A program made the position numbers and the translations under genes. Source: 38-11 sp927435965 (GTDB lineage Bacteria > Bacillota > Clostridia > Tissierellales > Dethiosulfatibacteraceae). Taken from it: DNA of 9,631 nt. The notes beneath the pieces were generated by a model that saw only the letters and a program-made list of their open reading frames with translations, ran no database searches and had not been told where the DNA came from. Within the stretch, counting starts at the first letter, position 1; every line of letters starts with the position of its first letter. Of the stretch, positions 6,663-9,631 are shown in pieces. The DNA lies in the NCBI GenBank assembly GCA_927435965.1, contig CAKMKB010000206.1, positions 1-9,631 of the forward strand, written 5' to 3'.

Positions 6663-7787
6663 ATGTACATGAAAAAATACCCTTGTGTTTATATGCGAGG
6701 TGGAACAAGCAAGGCGGTTTTTTTTCATAAAAAGGATTTGCCTGATGATGTTCAATCATGGGACGAAATATTCTTAAAGGTAATGGGAACACCGGATGTC
6801 AAACAAATTGATGGAATGGGAGGGAGTGTATCATCTACTAGCAAGATTGCTGTTATCTCACCTTCTACGCGTGAAGATGCTGACATAGACTATAATTTTT
6901 TTCAAGTGGATATCATCATTCCTCGAGTGGATAATAAGTCTAATTGTGGCAACATTTCATCAGCAGTAGGGCCTTTTGCAATTGATGAAGGTCTTGTGGA
7001 AGCTATTGAACCTATAACCGTTGTTAGAGTTTTAAATACAAATACTAACAAAGTAATTGAAGAACATGTCAGGGTTAAAAATGGGAAAGCCATGGTCCAC
7101 GGTGATGAAATAATTAAGGGAGTACCTGATACTGGTTCCCGAATAGATATGTATTTTGAAAATCCTGGAGGTGCTGTGACGGGAAAGGTATTACCCACAG
7201 GAAATAAAAAAGATGTACTAGATATTCCGGGATATGATGCGATTGAGGTATCAGTTGTTGATAGTGGTAATCCTGTAGTATTCATTAAAGCCGAAGACAT
7301 TGGTATGAAAGGAACCGAACTGGATGAAATAAATAGCCATGAAGCTATTCTGGAGCATGTGGAAAGAATTAGAGCTACTGTTGCAGAAAAAATAGGACTT
7401 GTGAACGATTGGAAAGACGCTCGTAAAATATCAACATCTGTTCCTAAAGTATCCATTATATCAAAACCACAGAACTATAATGACCTTGATCGGAAAGAAG
7501 TGAATTCAAGTGACATGGATATATGTTGTAGAGCTATCTCTGTTGGAAAGCTTCATAAGGCGTACCCCATAACAGTTGCAATCGCTACTGGTACTTCTGC
7601 CAGAATAAAAGGAACATTGGTCAACGAATTGATTAGCCATCCTGATGACAAAGAAATACTAAACATAGGACATGCTAGTGGGGTTACTAATGTGGATGTA
7701 AAAATTGAAAATGGGGTAATTGTTAAGGCAGGAGTTACTAGAACTGCTAGAAGAATCATGGAAGGCTATGTATATGTGAGAGATTAA
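6663..7787 (+). CDS. prpF: PrpF-family isomerase (2-methylaconitate / aconitate isomerase-like)
   Basis: A 374-residue protein of the PrpF family, which has a duplicated diaminopimelate-epimerase-like fold. Members isomerise double bonds in unsaturated carboxylates: PrpF acts on 2-methylaconitate and binds trans-aconitate, Mii acts on methylitaconate, and GalD on oxalomesaconate. Motifs are PCVYMRGGTSKAVFF (7-21), GMGGSVSSTSKIAVIS (51-66), SNCGNISSAVGPFAID (93-108) and VDSGNPVVFI (199-208). K61 and C95 keep the 34-residue spacing of the essential Lys73 and conserved Cys107 of Shewanella PrpF, so the active site looks intact. AAGGAGG (6651-6657) is 5 bases from ATG 6663 and 11 from ATG 6669, so the start may be two codons later. 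It closes the operon and a terminator follows. No acnD is nearby, so the classical AcnD-PrpF methylcitrate route is unsupported; the substrate is unknown. Confidence 0.92.
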   Translation: MYMKKYPCVYMRGGTSKAVFFHKKDLPDDVQSWDEIFLKVMGTPDVKQIDGMGGSVSSTSKIAVISPSTREDADIDYNFFQVDIIIPRVDNKSNCGNISSAVGPFAIDEGLVEAIEPITVVRVLNTNTNKVIEEHVRVKNGKAMVHGDEIIKGVPDTGSRIDMYFENPGGAVTGKVLPTGNKKDVLDIPGYDAIEVSVVDSGNPVVFIKAEDIGMKGTELDEINSHEAILEHVERIRATVAEKIGLVNDWKDARKISTSVPKVSIISKPQNYNDLDRKEVNSSDMDICCRAISVGKLHKAYPITVAIATGTSARIKGTLVNELISHPDDKEILNIGHASGVTNVDVKIENGVIVKAGVTRTARRIMEGYVYVRD

Positions 7788-7819
7788 TCAGATTCAACTT
7801 TTTAACAAGATTAAGCGTT

Positions 7820-7848
7820 AAAAGACAGCAATTCGCTGTCTTTTTTTT
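7820..7848 (+). terminator. Rho-independent terminator of the carboxylate operon
   Basis: AAAGACAGC (7821-7829) pairs perfectly with GCTGTCTTT (7835-7843) around a 5-base loop, and an extra A-T pair at 7820/7844 extends the stem. A run of eight T (7841-7848) overlaps the 3' side of the stem. It lies 33 bases after the prpF stop and separates the carboxylate operon from the AmmeMemoRadiSam genes. Confidence 0.93.
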
Positions 7849-7860
7849 ATACAAGTAAAA

Positions 7861-7869
7861 TGATATAAT
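7861..7869 (+). promoter_or_regulatory. Extended -10 promoter for the AmmeMemoRadiSam genes
   Basis: TGATATAAT is a perfect extended -10 element (TGn then TATAAT at 7864-7869). It lies 27 bases before the start codon at 7897. The matching -35 position falls in the T-tract of the preceding terminator and is poor (TTTTTT at 7841-7846, 17-bp gap), which an extended -10 can compensate for. Transcription would start at about 7876, leaving a short leader with AGGAGGTG at 7885-7892. Confidence 0.65.
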
Positions 7870-7896
7870 GAGTTTATTAAATACAGGAGGTGCAAA

Positions 7897-9306
7897 ATGA
7901 GTATAATCAGTTGTTTTTTGATGCCCCATCCACCATTGATCATTCCGGAAATCGGAAAAGGAGAAGAAAAGAAAATACAAGATACCATTGACTCGATGGA
8001 TAAAATAGGAAGGTTGGTTGCAGAATACAGACCGGACACAATAGTCGTCATAACACCTCATGGTAATCTATTCAGAGATGCTATCTCGGTCAATTATGAC
8101 AAGCTGCTGATAGGTGATTTTGGTTCTTTTGGACATAGAAATATCAGCCAAGAGTATATCAACGACAGGGAATTTGCCGACGCTATAGTTGAAGAAGCAA
8201 CAGACAACAATATACCTGCAGCGTTACTTGATTATAATCTAAAAAAAGAATATATGCTTGATTCCAGACTGGACCACGGAGTATTGGTTCCGTTGCATTT
8301 TGTAACAAAGTATTATAAAAGTTTTGATATGGTACATATTACATATGGACTCCTGTCAAATATGGATCTGTACGGCTTTGGACAAGTGATTCAAAACATA
8401 TCACATAAACTAAACCGTAGAGTTGTTGTAATTGCCAGTGGAGACTTATCACACAAATTGACGCGGAATGCACCATCAGGGTTTTCAGAATCCGGACCGT
8501 TATTTGATCAGCTGATCATGAGACATTTGAAGGATGACAACCGAATTGACATTATGACAATCGATAGTAAATTCTCAGAAAAAGCTGGAGAGTGTGGCTT
8601 AAGATCAATTCAGATTATGATTGGAACTCTTGACGGGTTGGCTACAACGAACAAGGTTTTCTCTTATGAAGGACCATTTGGTGTGGGATATGGTTGCGTT
8701 GAACTTACTGTGACGGGAAACCAGAGTGATAAAAGTATATTACATGAAATAGACAGGAAGAACAATGCGATTAAGGCAGAAGTCAGAGAAAAGGAAGACG
8801 AATACGTCAGGCTGGCTAGAAAGACACTTGAGACTTATGTGATGGATAAAAAAAGAATCACACCAGATGCAAATGTCTTGGATAAGATCTTGCTGACAGA
8901 AAAAGCTGGTGTGTTTGTATCTCTAAAGAAAAATGGTGAGCTCAGAGGATGTATCGGGACCATAGAGCCTACCCAAAACAATATAGCAGAAGAGATTATT
9001 ACCAATGCGATCAGTGCGGGGATTTATGACCCGAGGTTTAAACCGATAGATGAAGATGAGCTTGACCAATTGATTTACTCAGTGGATGTTTTGATGAAAC
9101 CCGAAAAAGCTAGCACAAAAGATATGCTTGATCCGCAAGAATATGGTGTAATTGTCAGCAAAGGACATAAAAAGGGCTTGCTGTTGCCTAATCTCGAAGG
9201 AGTGGATACAGTGGATGAACAGCTGAGAATAGCTTTAAGAAAGGCTGGAATTAATTCGTGGGAAGATTATAAGATGGAGAGATTCAGGGTTGTCCGACAT
9301 CACTAG
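7897..9306 (+). CDS. amrA: AmmeMemoRadiSam fusion protein: Memo/LigB-like domain plus AMMECR1 domain
   Basis: A 469-residue two-domain protein. Residues about 1-270 resemble the Memo / class III extradiol dioxygenase (LigB-like) fold, with PHPPLIIPE (10-18), TPHG (53-56) and SGDLSH (181-186). H11 and H55 are likely metal ligands, with E232 (AGECGLRS) as a possible third. H186 matches the catalytic His of LigB, and the H186-E232 distance is close to that in LigB. A charged linker (about 275-305) leads to an AMMECR1 domain (about 303-467) containing the hallmark LRGCIG (349-354) and DPRF (378-381). The same domains plus a radical SAM enzyme form the AmmeMemoRadiSam system, widespread in bacteria and archaea and, to my knowledge, without an established reaction. 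AGGAGGTG (7885-7892) sets the start. The stop overlaps the Shine-Dalgarno of the radical SAM gene, so the two are coupled. Domain calls are strong; metal ligands are inferred. Confidence 0.92.
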   Translation: MSIISCFLMPHPPLIIPEIGKGEEKKIQDTIDSMDKIGRLVAEYRPDTIVVITPHGNLFRDAISVNYDKLLIGDFGSFGHRNISQEYINDREFADAIVEEATDNNIPAALLDYNLKKEYMLDSRLDHGVLVPLHFVTKYYKSFDMVHITYGLLSNMDLYGFGQVIQNISHKLNRRVVVIASGDLSHKLTRNAPSGFSESGPLFDQLIMRHLKDDNRIDIMTIDSKFSEKAGECGLRSIQIMIGTLDGLATTNKVFSYEGPFGVGYGCVELTVTGNQSDKSILHEIDRKNNAIKAEVREKEDEYVRLARKTLETYVMDKKRITPDANVLDKILLTEKAGVFVSLKKNGELRGCIGTIEPTQNNIAEEIITNAISAGIYDPRFKPIDEDELDQLIYSVDVLMKPEKASTKDMLDPQEYGVIVSKGHKKGLLLPNLEGVDTVDEQLRIALRKAGINSWEDYKMERFRVVRHH

Positions 9307-9315
9307 GAGGAAAAA

Positions 9316-9631
9316 ATGAAAACCGCGCTATATTGGGAGAAAGAAAAAGGCAGTGTCAGATGCCAGTTATGTCCTCATCTATGCCTGATAGCTGATGGTA
9401 AGACCGGTAGGTGCAGAGAGCGAAAAAACGTTGATGGCATACTATACTCTATGAATTATGGTGTCATAACATCAATTGGACTAGATCCAATTGAAAAAAA
9501 GCCACTCTATCATTTTATGCCGGGGACAACGATACTGTCTTATGGCAGTAGAGGATGTAATTTGAGTTGCAGCTTTTGTCAGAATTACCGAATTTCTTTA
9601 GAGCCAAATCCGCCATCAGTCATCATGTCAC
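9316..9631 (+). CDS. amrS: AmmeMemoRadiSam system radical SAM enzyme, N-terminal part (3' end outside window)
   Basis: The first 105 codons of a radical SAM protein, still open at the right edge. A 4Fe-4S-binding CxxxCxxC motif is present as GCNLSCSFCQN (80-90; C81, C85, C88), preceded by an N-terminal cysteine cluster CQLCPHLC...C (C16, C19, C23, C33) seen in this PflA-like family. YHFMPGTTILSYGSRGCN (65-82) is also typical. The enzyme should cleave S-adenosylmethionine to a 5'-deoxyadenosyl radical; its target is unknown. The Shine-Dalgarno TAGGAGG (9304-9310) contains the stop codon of the upstream fusion gene, 5 bases before this ATG, which implies translational coupling. The assignment rests on these motifs and on the AMMECR1/Memo neighbour; only the N-terminal part can be checked. 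Confidence 0.92.
   Translation, partial: MKTALYWEKEKGSVRCQLCPHLCLIADGKTGRCRERKNVDGILYSMNYGVITSIGLDPIEKKPLYHFMPGTTILSYGSRGCNLSCSFCQNYRISLEPNPPSVIMS

Noticed and set aside
6902..7456. 184-codon open frame on the minus strand
   Set aside because: It lies wholly inside prpF, has no ribosome binding site or recognisable motif, and is a Ser/Thr/Ile-rich shadow of the coding strand. The other minus-strand open frames, such as 3453-3779 and 5416-5703, are rejected for the same reason.
7800..7823. TTTTAAC/GTTAAAA hairpin overlapping the terminator stem, as an antiterminator
   Set aside because: The stem is only 7 bp and almost all A-T, much weaker than the terminator it would compete with, and no leader gene or riboswitch-like fold is present.
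7810..7823. cre-like match ATTAAGCGTTAAAA
   Set aside because: It matches 11 of 14 positions of an optimal cre but lacks the conserved TG, and it sits between prpF and the terminator, upstream of the next promoter, so it is probably chance.
1..9631. CRISPR arrays, insertion sequences, tRNA or rRNA genes, phage or defence genes
   Set aside because: No regularly spaced repeats, transposase motifs, terminal repeats, structured RNA gene signatures or defence-type domains were seen. The window is metabolic and housekeeping-like, with no intergenic gap above about 130 bases.

Overview
The window is a low-GC, gene-dense stretch in which every supported gene lies on the + strand. AGGAGG-type ribosome binding sites, ATG starts, a lipoprotein-type binding protein and the AmmeMemoRadiSam genes suggest an anaerobic Firmicute, probably of the Clostridia/Tissierellia group. 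The genus cannot be read from the sequence.

Layout. (1) 1-678: C-terminal part of a type II (eukaryote-like homodimeric) isocitrate dehydrogenase, cut by the left window edge. (2) 679-809: intergenic region with a TATAAT box, an imperfect dyad next to it, and a cre-like pseudopalindrome abutting the next ribosome binding site. (3) 810-7787: six closely spaced genes that look like one operon: an MmgE/PrpD-family protein, a LarA-family nickel-pincer hydroxyacid racemase/epimerase homologue, a complete tripartite tricarboxylate transporter (tctC, tctB, tctA) and a PrpF-family isomerase. A 14-bp hairpin between tctC and tctB buries the tctB ribosome binding site. (4) 7820-7848: a clear intrinsic terminator, followed by an extended -10 promoter. 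(5) 7897-9631: an AmmeMemoRadiSam pair, made of a Memo/LigB-like plus AMMECR1 fusion protein and the start of the partner radical SAM enzyme, cut by the right edge.

How the genes may work together. The transporter should import a carboxylic acid, probably a di- or tricarboxylate. PrpF would move or flip a double bond, the MmgE/PrpD protein would hydrate, dehydrate or decarboxylate, and the LarA homologue would invert a secondary alpha-hydroxyl. No methylcitrate-cycle partner (prpB, prpC, acnD) is visible, so this is not a standard propionate operon. One coherent but unproven model is uptake of aconitate or isocitrate stereoisomers and their conversion to D-threo-isocitrate, which the adjacent dehydrogenase would oxidise. 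The LarA homologue inside a PrpD/PrpF/TTT operon is the most unusual content here. The AmmeMemoRadiSam genes have their own promoter, and I know of no established biochemical function for that system.
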